From positions 56,947,075 through 57,011,074 of the forward strand of contig NC_088172.1 in the NCBI RefSeq assembly GCF_028769735.1: DNA of 64,000 nt, read 5' to 3'. The stretch comes from Zonotrichia leucophrys gambelii. Lineage: Eukaryota > Chordata > Aves > Passeriformes > Passerellidae. This document shows, in pieces, positions 47,001-61,000 of this stretch (positions are counted from its first letter, which is position 1; each line of letters opens with the position of its first letter). Made by a program: the position numbers and the translations under genes. Below the pieces are notes generated by a model. It did not search any database. It was not told where the DNA came from and saw nothing but the letters and a program-made list of their open reading frames with translations.

Positions 47001-49896
47001 TTATCTGGATGTGATTCAATTACTGACAGATGATGGACTAGCCAATTTTCAGAAAACGTGGTTTCTGTGTTAAGTCTTGGTTGTTTGGGTGTGTTTGGTT
47101 TTCCTTATTTTGACATTATATGTGTGTGTTTATTATGGTGAGGTTTTTTGTTTGCTGGTGGGGTTTGTTGGTGCTTTGGTTTTTATTTTTAAAAGTATTG
47201 TTAAAAATCTTAAATACCACCAGGTTTGTTGCTTCTTGAGGCTATGCCAGGCTGGGTTCAGGGAAGCTTTAAGTTTGCGGTGCTGCCAAAAGAAGCAGTT
47301 CTGCCCAGCTGCTGTTTCAATTTCCCTGTGTTGGCCCAAGTGTTTGTGGGCTGTGTAATGAACCATATTAAAAAAAAAGTTGTATTGAAAGTGATCCAGT
47401 ATGTGGGTGCAGAAATACTTAGACTGGCATAGGAAAGATCATCAGGAATACGAGGAAATACAGGATAGCAGAGATGGGGCAGTTTCTTTAAACTAGCAGA
47501 GCCACATTATTCTGTGGAGCTGCAGCAGCTTCCTTTGTAAAATCCAGAATTTTTTTTAACATGGCAGTGAAATGGTTGAGGGCCAGGCATCTCCTTTCAA
47601 TTATTTAGGGTGGAAAGTGAGGAAAAAGAGGGAAAAGGCTCTAGTGTGGACTAGAGCCCTGGGGTTTCAGGCACAGGCCCTGTTCCTAGCAGATGTGGTC
47701 CTCTCTTAAAAATGCTGGGTGACAGTGACGGCACCTTTTCACATTGTTGATGCACACGTTTGGCAGAGTGTGGGTCTCTTCTGAGAGCAACAAATAATGC
47801 TTAGGGCTTCTTTGTCATTGCCCTTTACTGTGCCCTTCCTTGATGTGGTGGAGCCGCTGCAGCCTGGCCATGGGCAGGAAGAGGCTGTGGGGGATTTCCT
47901 TTGCCGCTGGGAGCCAGGATGTTGTAGCTGTGGTGCTTTGAGGGCGGGTGCTCTTCTGTGGAGGTGTGCAGCGTGTGGGGCTGACTGTCACAGACAGCTG
48001 TTTCCTACATACTCCTGGTACTACCTCAGTTCTTTTCTAAATGAGCTTTAATAAAGGTTAATAAAACTTTAGATTCTTGCATATTTTGAGAATATTTACA
48101 TGGACCAAAAAAACCTCAGCTATGTATGTAGTCTTTTCACTTCTGTTCTTAAGTATCAGTGTTGTTTGGATAAGTGCGTCTTATGTGTCAAGGTTTTACC
48201 TATTACAGCTAAATTGAAACAAAAGCTGCAAATAGTTAAATGTTTTTTATTCAGTATTTAAGGCTTTTTAATCAAAGTTTTTGGTTTTGTTTTTTAATGT
48301 TATATCCATACTCTTCTTAAAAAACTTAAATGGGAAAAGGGTAGCAGGTATGTTTTAGCTGCCAGGGTTGGATGTGTTATAGCTAATGTGCTGTTTAAAA
48401 ACAGAAGTATGGCTACTTTTCACCTTTGCCAGTTGCTGGAAAAGATTTCTAAGACTGAAAAACTCACTACCACAGTTTAAGCTATGGTAATTTAAGATCC
48501 TAAAAGTGAAGCAGCTATCTTGTTCCATATCCCCAGGATCTAAAGACTTGTCTAAATTAGGATTTGGGATTTCAGCTAGCACCAGTTTAAGTCAGAAATC
48601 TAGATTATATAAGTATTCATTTAAAATCTTAGCCTGAACTTGAAGTTTTGTTGCTTTTTCTGTACTAGACTTCTGAATGCCTTCGTTACCCTTTACTGGC
48701 TAATACCATCTCGCCTTTTGTCTAGACAAAATCTGACATGGTCCGATACACTACTGTGCTCCTTCGGAGACTCATGCTTGCTGATGATGAGAAGTAAAAA
48801 CTTAATCTTAATAAAGCATATATTTTGTAGAAATTGGAAATATCTTGGTCACTACTAGTGAATGGTAAGTGGACTTTTGAAAGCAGTGTTTATGAGCACA
48901 AATGCTACATTTCTTCTTTTAGATGAAGAAAACACCTATGAACGAGTGTGGAAGTGTTCTTTAGGAGCAGTCAATGTATTATGCCTTTGGATTTAATGAA
49001 TTGAATTGTTGAGCTGCAGAATTTCTGAAGATCCAGACTGTCTATAGCAAACTGGGATAAAATCCCTGTTTTGTTGCTTGAGTGGAATTTAAAAATGTGC
49101 TTAATGTTGAGTTGGACTACAAATGTCCATAGTCTTAAGGCTTGGAGGGAATTACAAACTGAGGCCAGTGAAGAATTCATACATTAGGGACTGGCTTTGT
49201 TCTTATAGTTATGCTCCCGTTCTGCATACCTGTAAAAGAGCTGGTTCTCGAAGACATTCGCTCTTTAGGTGAAATTATATATGTATGCATTTTAAACAAG
49301 AAGTTATACTAGAGTAATGCTTCTATAAATATTGCAAGAGAAACCTAAACATAAAGCTTGCACTGTTGGCCTGAGTTCTCATCCCCTTTTTTTTTTCCAG
49401 TATGATAGCTCTAGTGAAGTGCAGAGCTGTGTGCTGGAGTTCAAACTGGTCTAAAAGTTTGCCACTGTCCTTTTTGCCTCCCTCTTTCTGGCTGCATGCT
49501 GTTATTTGCTCCATAATCCAGCTCAGTTTGGCCCTTCATTAACCACTTGGATAACCTAGTTAAATGAAAGTGGTTTCTAGGTATCAAGAGCTGGTCACTG
49601 GAGGACCTGCAGGCTGTCAGGGCCGCTCTGAAGGTGAGGATAATGTGTTGCACAGCCCTGTTACCAAGGCTGAGGAGGGAGTGATCATGGATGGAAAGGG
49701 ATTTGCCACTTTTGGCAGTGGCTGGCTCTTGAGCTGCTCCAGTCGTAGCGTGCAGCATCACTGAGTCCAAGAGTAAATTTGCTATTTGTTATGTATTGTC
49801 TTCTCATGAGGTTATTGTTTGAACCCGTTTAAGCAAAAAGGTGCTTCCTTTTAGCAAATGTGTGTGTCTTTGACAGTCTCACTTTTTGTTCCATAG

Positions 49897-49970
49897 GACT
49901 CAGTATTGCTGAAAGCACAAATACAGAGTTTTGAAATAATTTCTTCATTGATATCAACTAACAGTTTGAG
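49897..49970 (+). other. Candidate BCLAF1 5' UTR exon
   Basis: Acceptor TTTTTGTTCCATAG ends at 49896 and strong donor GAG|GTAAGT begins at 49971. The 74 bases between are non-coding. The architecture suits a second untranslated exon, but splice-site pairs arise by chance. Confidence 0.35.
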
Positions 49971-50395
49971 GTAAGTTTAATTAAAGTCCTTTTTAAATGT
50001 TCTGATTGAACTCAGCAATTGAAAATAAAATCTTATTTTGCTTTCCTATATTTTATGCTTGCAGTAAGAAGCTACAGTATATAAAACGGTCTTGTAAAGA
50101 TCAACTGTACTTGTCGTACATAGAATGCAAATAATTTAAAGCTGAGATTGAGTTATATTATAAACATTGTGCATCTGATGTTTGATAATTACTTGCAACA
50201 GATAAAACCCCACCAGGTTTTCTTTTCTGTCACTCTTGGAAAATTGGCATGTCTTAAATAGTTTAAAAGGTCTAAATTTATGTTGCCTGTGTGTATTCGT
50301 CCTAAGTGATTGCAAGGCGTTTTCCATCAACTTAATTGAACTCAATGAATTAGAAAATATCTTCAGAGTGTAGGTTCTGCAAATTTGCTCTTTAG

Positions 50396-50444
50396 TGGAA
50401 GGAGTCAGTAAAAAAGAGCATTCAACATACTCTTCTTCGCCAAG
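50396..50444 (+). other. Candidate alternative BCLAF1 5' UTR exon
   Basis: A short segment bounded by an acceptor-like TTTGCTCTTTAG and donor CCAAG|GTAAAT. Weaker than the 49897 candidate; listed for completeness. Confidence 0.2.
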
Positions 50445-51944
50445 GTAAATAGTTTTTTCTGAGTTATGTGGAAGTCTGGTTTAAATTCAGTTTTTGCTGG
50501 GCTGGTTTCAGATGAGGTTACATCTCTTAGGCCATGCAAACTCTCATGGGGAAAGTCATGGGGGGCAGGAGGAACCACTTGATAGGAGGAAAGGTCATCT
50601 GCTTTTCTCTTTTTGGTTCTCTTAGATATGTGTAAAGTCTCTGTAATTTTGGTAACTTTAAATTAAACTCTAATGTTGTTTTTGTCCTTACATAATTGAA
50701 ATACCACCCAGGTAATGAGAAAGATGATATAAGAGAAAGTCCTTGTTGTGTTGAGCTAGTATTTTTTAACGGTAATTTAGGCTTTAAAGCCTGTTTGCAA
50801 TACAAGCAGTAAATGTTTGATTTTTTCCATTTCTGTTTTAATTTTATAATTAAACAATTATAATTGAGCATTCAAAGGCCTGAAAATGTCTAGTTACTTG
50901 TTCATAGCTTTTATTCAGGTTGTCTAATGTGACACTTGTTTTTTGTTTTTTTTTAAAGCTGGGCAATTTCAAAAGAAAATGGTAATGGGTCAAAGGTTTT
51001 ATTAATTAAATTGGGGATTTTTAGCCACTGATCCGAAAAGAAAAGGAAAAGGTGTGTATTTTTTTATGGTTAGCACTTATTCTACATATCTATTATGACT
51101 GTACATAGGAAGACGTGATAGTTTATTCTGAATTACTGTCTTTTAATTGTCATTGATTCATAATCAGTTGTAGTTTTCATAGCTTAATTTGTGCTGAAGT
51201 GTGTTGAATCTTGTTGCAAGCCATATTGTTTAACTAGTTGTTAAAATCTTTAAGTTGGCCATGCATTTTACATGTAGGTTAAAAAGCTAAGTTAGTCTAA
51301 AAAGATGCAGGATGGGCATCTTGAGCAGTGGAAGTTCAGATCAGAGGGGTGAGCTTTAGTACATATAGTTAAGAGAAATAATGCCTGTGGGTCAAATTAA
51401 CCGCTGCTAGACCAAATACTTTAGGGCTTTTTCTTTGCTCGTGTGAATGGTGCATTGTTGAGGACTGTGAACTCCTCCTGGAGAAGGAACAGTGCATTGG
51501 AAATGCAAGAGAACTATAAACAACACAATAGCTAGAATTTTGTTACAATATATTAAGATGTCCGGAATTACATTAGTCTTTCCTTAATTTGCAGAAATGT
51601 TTCATTTTCTGCTGCTTCCTTTCTCCTACAGGATCTGTGTGCAGTTAAATCCAGAAAAAACCTTTCACTGTTACACTTCATGTTTTCAGAGAAAATGTGT
51701 GCACTGCAGCAACGTTAAATCCTTTAAAATGTGGTTAAGTTTTTAATTTACTAATAAATGTACTTACACTGTCTCCAAAGCTCTTCTGTTTAGCAAATGC
51801 TGTACTACTTTGTAATAGTGTCATTTTAGTAAATGCAAATTTTGTTCATTTATATAATTTACATGGATGCTAAATGGTTACTTCTATTTTTTTCCCTCCT
51901 CTCATTGCTTTTCCTTTTGGGAAGGAGTAGATCTACTAGCAAAA

Positions 51945-52048
51945 ATGGGTCGATCTAATTCTAGATCACATTCGTCAAGATCGAAGTCCAGATCTCAGTC
52001 CAGCTCTAGGTCAAGATCCAGATCACATTCAAGAAAAAAGAGATACAG
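51945..52048 (+). CDS. BCLAF1: BCLAF1 first coding exon
   Basis: ATG in AAAAATGGGT gives [20 protein letters not shown], through ..SHSRKKRY. It ends in phase 2 before GTAAGT. An upstream in-frame ATG at 51867 opens a Phe/Tyr-rich stretch that belongs to the intron's pyrimidine tract, so it is not used. Confidence 0.97.
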
Positions 52049-55000
52049 GTAAGTCTTACTGCGTGAATAGGTGATTTGGTATTATTAGTTTTTAGGCATA
52101 AAATGTTTTTCACTTGCATGATGCTATTGCAGAAGTGAGCCTGGAATCCTATTTCATTTTAGGCAGTAGGTGAACTATGCTTTGAGTGTAATTTTTGTTT
52201 AATTTTTTTCTCCCCCTCTTCCTGGATCTCAAGATCACTTCAGAATGGTAGTGGTTCTTCATGATTCCTGGCCCATTTGATTCTTCCCTTCTGCTTTACA
52301 TGATGTTTTCTTCATCTAGTCTCTTTCCCTGTAATTTGTTATTTCTTACTAAACTTTTTATATCTGAAGTAACTTAAGACTTTAGTAGATAAGTTTTGCT
52401 GTATGTTGTCTTCTCAATTGCCTCCAGTGTTTTCCTCATCTTACTTACTAGTGGACATTGCCATCTCCCATAAGGAGTGGGTCAGTTGAGTTTTTACTGT
52501 CTCAGCTGCTGCCATGCACAGGCTGGGATATTACACTGGGGGGGGGCGGCCATGTCACTCCCTGTTCCAGGCTGTGAACCGTGGTGGCTGAGCGACTGAA
52601 TGCTGTGTTCCAGGGTGGTGATGATCTCTGATAAAATGTCTGGGGAGGCCAGTGAGGCTGGTAGTGTCTTAACCACGTGATGCCAGGTTTCACAGTCTTT
52701 AGTGGAATAGACACGTTTATTATAATTAATTTATTTCAGAAAAAATAAATAAAGAGAGATTGCAGAAGTTACTTAAAGACCAGGGAGTCTGCATCCTTTG
52801 CCTTCTGAGTGCATTTTGAGAAATGTAGCATTTTGCATCAAGGCACTTTTTTTTTTCCCCTCAGATTTTCCAGTTGTAAAATGTTAACGTTTGTTTTTTA
52901 TTTTAGCTCCAGGTCTCGGTCAAGGACGTATTCCCGATCTCGGAGCAGAGATCGTGTTTATTCTAGAGATTATCGCAGAGATTACAGGAATAACAGAGGA
53001 ATGAGGCGTCCCTATGGCTACAGAGGAAGAGGCAGAGGGTATTACCAAGGAGGAGGCGGTAGATACCATCGAGGAGGCTACAGGCCTGTGTGGAACCGAA
53101 GACACTCCAGAAGCCCTCGGCGCGGCCGCTCCCGTTCCAGAAGTCCCAAACGAAGGTCGGTGTCTTCCCAGAGGTCCCGGAGCAGGTCTCGTCGATCTTA
53201 CAGATCCTCCCGGTCCCCGAGGTCCTCTTCATCTCGTTCTTCATCCCCATACAGCAAATCACCCGTCTCTTCCAAAAGACGTGCGTCTCTGGAAAAGCAG
53301 GCCAAGAAAACTGAAGGGGCTCCTTTGCAAGACAGTCCCTTGAAAAATAAATCACAAGATGAACAGAAAGATACATTTGAACACGACCCATCGGAGTCTC
53401 TTGACGATTTTAACAAATCATCAGCAGCTTCTGGTGACATTTGGCCTGGCCTTTCAGCGTATGATAACAGTCCAAGGTCACCCCATAGTCCTTCTATTGC
53501 CACCCCACCTAGTCAGAGTTCATCTTGCTCTGATGCCCCTCTGCTTAGCACAGCCCACTCAGCAAAGGACACACCTCAGCATTCCCATTCCATTCAGCAT
53601 AGTCCTGAGAGATCTGGCTCTGGTTCTCTTGGAAATGGTTCTAGCCGCTATAGTCCTTCTCAGAATAGCCCATTGCACCATATCCCTTCGAGGAGAAGCC
53701 CTGCAAAGACAATCCCATCACAGAGTGCCCCCCGTGAGGAGGCTCGAGTGCGGTCATTTTATCCTGAGGGTGGTGAACAGGAAACTGCAAAAGGTGGAAA
53801 GTTTATGAAAAGGTAAGAACCAAGGTACAAGGCTACTGTTGCCTCTTAAAAATATTGTTAAGAGTTTCATCAAGATCATCACCGTAACCTTGGAAAATGC
53901 ATTATGGAAGGCTAGTAATACTAGTCTGGTTGGAATTGAGCTTGAAAGATATATATGCCTTCTCCTGCTAGGATGCTTCAAGGCCTTGAAATTTGGGTGA
54001 TAGAGATAGGGACATGTATCCTTAAAGAGGAATTGGTTTGTGCTTTTCCTCTATGGTTTATCTTGTACTCAATTTTTTACTGTTAAGAAAAATCTTAATT
54101 GGAATAGTGCATCAGACTTGCTGGCTTGATAGTGAACTCTGTTCAGGTATTTCAGAATTTTAAAGCTTCATGTAGTTTGAAATGCAAGTGTTCTGGAAGT
54201 CTAGAAATGTCTATGTTGTGCAATAATTTTTTATGTTGACATAAACAGCATCAATTGTCTAATTATGTTGTGCGATATGAAAACTGTGATGTCTTGAATT
54301 GCATTACTTATCAAAGAGGGTAGGTGTTGGTATTCTAGGAATATAATGCTGTTGATGTGAAGAGAATTCAGTGTATATATTCCAATGAGGGTAAAATTCT
54401 TCAATTTGTTCTTAAAAAGTTTGACATAATAGTAATTTTTGAAAGTTGTTAGAGTCTTACTGGCATTAGACTGTTCCTTTTGAATGTGACTGGTGTTTCA
54501 GTGGACTTCTTACAAAAAGTTAGAGAAGTTGTACCTATGCTATATAGGCTTGATTGTAAGCTTTTAAATTAATTTGTCTAGTCAGTGCTTTATTATGTAA
54601 AAAAGTTACTGCTTAGGAGATCAAAAATACAACTTCTCTTGCATCAGATGTGTTGGAGTTGGTGAAAGTATTAGAATCTGTGTGAACATAGCATACAGAT
54701 AAGGCAGTGGCTGAAATAATTACTTGGTGTGTTTCTGTGTTTAGGAGAGCTGCCTTCTAATGATTCCCTGCTTGAACACAATATAGTGAATGTACTAAGC
54801 CCATGCCAGATTGTGGAATTATCTTAGTAATGTGCAGGATCTTGAAAATAATTCACTTTTTTTATGCTACTACTTCAACTCTTTCAGCAAAAGAAGTGCA
54901 AAATGAATTGCGGTCTTGAGTTTTCAAACCATGTGAATTGGATGGAAAAAATTACTAGTGTAATGAGAGAGAATGTGAAACTGGGTACTGATTAAGAAAA

Positions 55001-58000
55001 CAAGCAAGTAAATTTCTAGGCATTCTGCAGAAAGGCATTATATTCTTCAGATGCCTCCAGTAGTGCATATGTGACAGTGGATGGCAGTGTTAATGATGTG
55101 CCAAGCATTGCATGCTAAAGTTAATTGCTCGGAGGAATGTATTTTCATCTTCTTCTTGGTGTGGAATTGACACAAAAGGGGAATGCAAGTGAACTGGAAT
55201 GAATGCAATCCAGAGTTACCAGTTTCTTCTTTGCTATCCACAGGTACACAGATGAAGAGTCTAGAGTATACCTGCTTGATAGGGGTAATACCAGGGAGAA
55301 GGAGGCCCAGAAGGAGAGAGGATCAGAAAAAGGGAGGACAGAGGGAGAAAGGGAATGGGAGGAACAGGAAACTTTAGATTTTTTCATTGATAAAGAGACT
55401 GGGAAGGAAAAGTTTAATGACTCTGAAGGGGAGGACACAGAGGAGACAGAGGATTACAGACAGTTCAGAAAATCTGTCCTGGCAGATCAGGGTAAAAATT
55501 TTCCTACTGCATCTCATCGGAATGCTGAGGAGGAAGGAACCAAATACAAATCTAAAATATCAATCAAGGGCAATAGAGAGAGCGATGGATTTAGAGATGA
55601 GAAAAGTTATAAGCTTAAAGAGACTGGCTATGTAGTGGAAAGGCCTAGTGCAACAAAAGATAAGCACAAGGAAGAAGACAAGAGTTCTGAGAGACTAATG
55701 ATGAAGAAAGAAACTCAGTCACCTGAGCAGGTAAAGTCTGAAAAGCTCAAAGAACTCTTTGATTACAGTCCTCCTCTACACAAGAATCTGGATGCGAGAG
55801 AAAAATCCACCTTCAGAGAGGAGAGCCCACTTAGGATCAAAATGATAGCCAGTGACTCCCATCGTCCTGAAGTTAAACTCAAAATGGCACCAGTACCCCT
55901 TGATGATTCCAATAGGTAAATGATTCCACTTTACAGTGTGGTTCTCCACCTGCCTGCAGTGTCGTTCGTATTTATTTAAACTAGTGGTTTCTTTTGTGTG
56001 TCTCTTTGTTGTTGATGCATTTTAGACCTGCTTCCTTGACTAAAGACAGGCTGCTTGCTAGCACACTTGTCCATTCCGTCAAGAAGGAGCAAGAGTTCCG
56101 ATCCATCTTTGACCACATTAAGTTGCCACAGGCCAGCAAAAGCACATCAGAGTCATTTATTCAGCACATTGTGTCCTTGGTTCACCATGTCAAAGGTATG
56201 TGTTTAGTTTATTGTGCCAGATATGTGGCTGACAAGTTCATTTAAGTCCATTTGCTGTTTCTAGTACAGGAAGATTTCAGATCTCTTCTAATGTTGTGAT
56301 TTACCCAGACTTTCTTCCCGTTGAGGTATGCATGAAAATACTTAGAAAAATAAAAGCCACGGAAACTAGGACAAAAGAACCACAAGCAGTGTAGAGTATA
56401 ATAGCAGGTGTTCTATGTCTGCAGTGCAGTTTACACATACGCTGGTCAGTTTTTCTAATTTTATTGGAATGAGTTTACCATACAATTTTACATTAAATGT
56501 TGTGGTGTGGGTTGACAGATGTCTTTGGACTGTAAATAACAATGGCATTCCTTTTGAAGCATTCTAGAGGTCATTTCCAGATTCTTATTAGAAGGGATTT
56601 TTTTTCCGCTCAGGAAGATTTAAGAAAAATTCTATTCTAAATGGTAGTAAAGTTCATGGTTATAATGTGTTTTATTCCTATATGACAGTATTTTCAGGAA
56701 TTTCACTTACACAAACTTGGCAGTGGCTAAATAAACCTCCATTAAATGAGTTATACACTAATTATTTTCTGATATAACAGTGGTGACTATTTTGTATAAA
56801 CACCAAGAAGAACCCTCAACAAACTAATACAACAACAGAAGTCCTCCCCCAAAACCGCTGAAATCCAAACCTGGACCTTAACATACCACATCAAAGTAGA
56901 TATGTTTCATTTAGGTCATATCCTCTGAAGTATTTTTATGGGAAAATAGATAATTCCTAAAATTCCCTGGGGATGTCTACAGTATTCTTTAAATGTTTTT
57001 TTTTCTATAGCATTTGCTTTATTTCACTGGACTTTTGTCTTGCTGTTGTAACTGAGATAGTACAAAACTGATGAAAGTAACTTTGCCATATCACCATAGT
57101 GAAGGGAAAAGTGGAACTGCTTAATTAGGTACCAGTTTCAATGAACCTGTCTGTAAGCATTGTTTTTAAGATGCATTACCTTCTAAAATTGTTGAGATTT
57201 GTGTGCTAGAAATATGTGCTGAATTCAGTTAAAAATCTCCATTTTGTTGACATAATTCAGATTACTAAAGCCAAGTTATTTCCTTCATATTGAATTGCTT
57301 ACAAAGTAATAGTCAATGATAATGGACTACGATAATGTATTAGTTAAAAAAAATATTGGGATACCTGTTTAGTGTATAATGATCTGTTGTGAACATATCT
57401 GTTTATTGATCTGTAAAGAAAGACTCAATCCAGTGAGAGCTTCTGTAAATTTTTGCTTATATCATACATATGTAGCTGTAGGTAAAAATAATACTTGCAG
57501 AACTCTCACATGTTGATCACAGAATAGACGTTTTCTGTAAATTTTTCTATGTTGAATATCTTATAAATTTAACAGCCTGTCTGGTCAAGTTATTAGAATG
57601 TGTACTGTTATGGTTGTTTTGGAAGCAGAACATCTCTTCTAAGTTTCAGATTTACTGTGGTCTGTGATCAGAATTTTTGTAACTTTTTTGACAAACTGAA
57701 GTTATGTTCATTATTGGTGTGATGCGACCAGTCTGAACAGCTCCTTATTAATGTAGAGCTGAAAATGCCCAGTGATGTTTTCTTTTTCATTGTAACTAGG
57801 TCCTGGAATGTGTTTTGAAATGGCAAAATCCATGTTACAAAAGTAAAATAGCTGTTGAAAGATACAGATGCCAAACAGGCAAAGTTGAACCTTCTGTCTT
57901 CCTGGCAAAAATGGCATAAAAACAGAATTACTAGCTCAAATTCCTGTGTTTGATGGAATTATGATTGAGGCACTACCCTTGTAGTGGCCGTTTCAAGTTT

Positions 58001-61000
58001 TAATGGTTGGTTATGAGACAAATGCTGGATGCCGGGCGGTAAGTTGATACAGATGTATGTTGACCTGTTAAGCAGATAGCTTGCTTCATATGTAACATTT
58101 CATAGCTCATGACTTTTATGTATTTCTATATTACATTTAAACACATTTGTTGAGCTGGTTTAAAAACTGAGTTTTGCTGTGGCTAATTTAACTGTCTCTG
58201 AAGGAAGGAGAAAATTTGTCAGAGAAGTTGTCAAGTTTGCCAAGATGCCAGATGCTTAAATAAATTTATTTATGCATAGGTGTGTTAATTGTATCGTTTA
58301 TCATCACCCAATCAAGAAATTGTATTCCTTTAAGAAAAGAGTTGTTAGGTCATTCATGTAGTTATTGAAGCGCACATTTCTTAAATGTTTGCACTAATTC
58401 TTATTTTAAGTTAGAGATGAGATGAATGGTAAGGTGTACTTGCTGCAAATATTTAGGACTCAAAAGTAATTTCACTTTCTCTTGTGGGCAAAATATAAAA
58501 TAACAGTTTAAGAAATTGCTCTTTGTCATTAGAGGAAAATGTCACTGAAAATGAGCAAGTCCAGTCAGTAAATGGTGCTTGAATTAGATGTGATACAATC
58601 ATGACTACGTATACGTAGACTTGCAGTGATGCTGTGCGCTGTTATTTTCTCAGGTTACAGTGTGTGTAAAAATAGGGAAAACGCCATATTTGCTTGTCCT
58701 GATAAATTTATTGAAAGTACTGTGGGTTTTGCCTGCTACTTGCCTTTCTGTCAGGAATGAAATATGTGGCAGTTGAATGAAACTAATGAAACAGTGTTTT
58801 TTCTATTGTAACCAACAGAGCAATACTTCAAGTCGGCTGGAATGACCCTAAATGAGAGGTTCACTGCGTATCAAAAAGCAACTGAGGAGCACTGCACCCG
58901 ACAAAAGAGCCCAGAAATACATAGGTATATGTTAACTGCACATGCAGATGCTTTGTGTTTCAAATAATGTCTTCTAATATTTATTTTGAGAACCCAAAAT
59001 ACTTTTTCTAATCTGGATGAGATAATTTGTATAATTACAAAGTACAAAAAAAAAAAAAAAACCTTCTGTAAAAGAGAACTCATCTGAGTCAGGTCTGGCT
59101 TCATCTGTGGTTTTGTGACAGATGTCTTCTCTACCTCTGTATCTCATTTGGGATATATTTACTTTTCTCACATGCAGTGCTCAAATATTGAGGGGCATAT
59201 GTCTTGAAGATGAAAAGAAGCCCTGTACATGCATCTTTCTTCTTCAGTGTGAAATGTTCCATCTCATACTACTTTAGTTTTTGTGTGTGTTAATTTACAG
59301 CAGTTTTTTGAAAAATCTGAGAATCTCAAAGGTAAGAAGGTAGGCATGCAGATGTAGTGTCTGATCATGTGCTCTAGTTTTATGATGCAGTGTACTATAT
59401 TTGTGTTGCATGTGAGGATACAGTATCTAACTTCACAATTTTTCTTGTTTAGAACTTTTGACTTTACAGCAAACTATCATAGTGTTAATGGTTTCTTGGA
59501 GTGGGTGGGCTTTCAACTGGCTACATATACTGGTCCTTTTGAAATAAATAATTAAACATTTTTTCTGTCTTCCAAGCTATACTTAAAATGTGAAACATCA
59601 GTCTGCCTGTTTTCTGTATTTGTGTTTTTTAGCATACTTCACACAGAACAGAATTCCAGTTTTTCATTTTTAGTCTGCTTCTGTATTCTGATGGTGAGGT
59701 TTAATAATCCAGAAAGTTTATTCTACTGCAAAAATGCCTGGTTTGTCAGTTTTCTGTTGAAATGTTTGAGGCTGTTATCAGTCATGTACATGTATGGCAA
59801 GAAACTGCTTTTATTTTACATTTAGGAGGATTGACATCTCTCCAAGTACCCTGAGGAAGCATACCCGTTTAACAGGTGAAGAGAGAGTCTTTAAGGAAGA
59901 AAGTCAAAAAGTAGGTTCTAAGTAAATGTCCTATCTGTGCTTCTAAACTTAGTCTCCTTTTAAATCTCAACTTCATCTCTGGTTTTCTGTATAAAAATAC
60001 AAAATTGTATTGTTCCTAGAGTACTTGCATTTAGATTTTTTTTTCTTTTGAGTCAAACATGTTATCAAGAAACTGGTTTATGTAGTGTGATTTTGCTATA
60101 TTAATGAAATGGTACATAAGGTCAAGTCTTTTGCTATGCTTCCTTTCCTCTTGCATGTTTTTTGACCAAGGACAAAGAATAGATTTGGGGCAGAGGGAAA
60201 TACCAGGATGGTCAGTGAGTAGTGTGGTTGAACTACAAAGGTGGTTGTGCTCTGTTTAAAAACAATTCACCAGAAGAAATAAATACTTAATTATCTGTTC
60301 AAATCATGTATTGTTGTGGTCTGTATCATCAAAAACTAGACACCAATTGGCTTGATGGGAATGCTTGTTTGAAACTGAAATTCCTAGCTGTTCTTTTTTT
60401 ACATGTGGCCATTTCATGTAAAGGGCAAAGTCAATTTGTGTGCTGAAGTTTGTTGAAAAATAGGTAAATTCTATCTTTTTATATTTTAATTGATGCACAG
60501 CTTGCCTTTTCACTGAGATTCTCTTGGTTTTGTATTTCAATATTTGTTGCAAAATATACATTTGTTTACAGGGAGATAAAAAATTAAGATGTGATTCTGC
60601 TGATCTTCGGCATGACATTGACCGACGTAGAAAAGAACGAAGTAAGGAGCGAGGGGACTCAAAGGGTTCCAGGGAATCCAGTGGGTCAAGAAAGCAAGAG
60701 AAAACTCCAAAAGATTACAAGGATTACAAATCTTACAAAGATGACAGGTAAATATTTGATGTCCCTATAGAGGATTTTAGCTTCTAATTAGCCTTTTGTA
60801 ATTGTAAGCTTAATTGCTTTCAATTTTCAATGTATAATGGATCATTTAATTTTAAACAATTAAAATTATTTGTTTTACAGCAAATATGTATTATCTGTCT
60901 TTTACACGGCTTATGGTGGATGAGGACAAAAACTTTGGAATAGCAAGCTAACACTGAAAAAAAAAATGACAAATTAATCTGTCCTATTATCCAGGCTACA

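Larger units (their letters stand above)
43659..51944 (+). other. BCLAF1: BCLAF1 5' intron region upstream of the start codon
   Basis: About 8.3 kb between the exon 1 donor and the ATG. It may contain extra 5' UTR exons, listed separately. Otherwise I see AT-rich sequence, a T/G-rich stretch near 47060-47190 and a short perfect hairpin at 47638-47658. No coding exon is supported. Confidence 0.6.

Noticed and set aside
53014..53808. Alternative plus frames of 109 and 149 codons in the large BCLAF1 exon
   Set aside because: They are out-of-frame shadows of the RS-domain coding sequence; the main frame matches BCLAF1 residue for residue.
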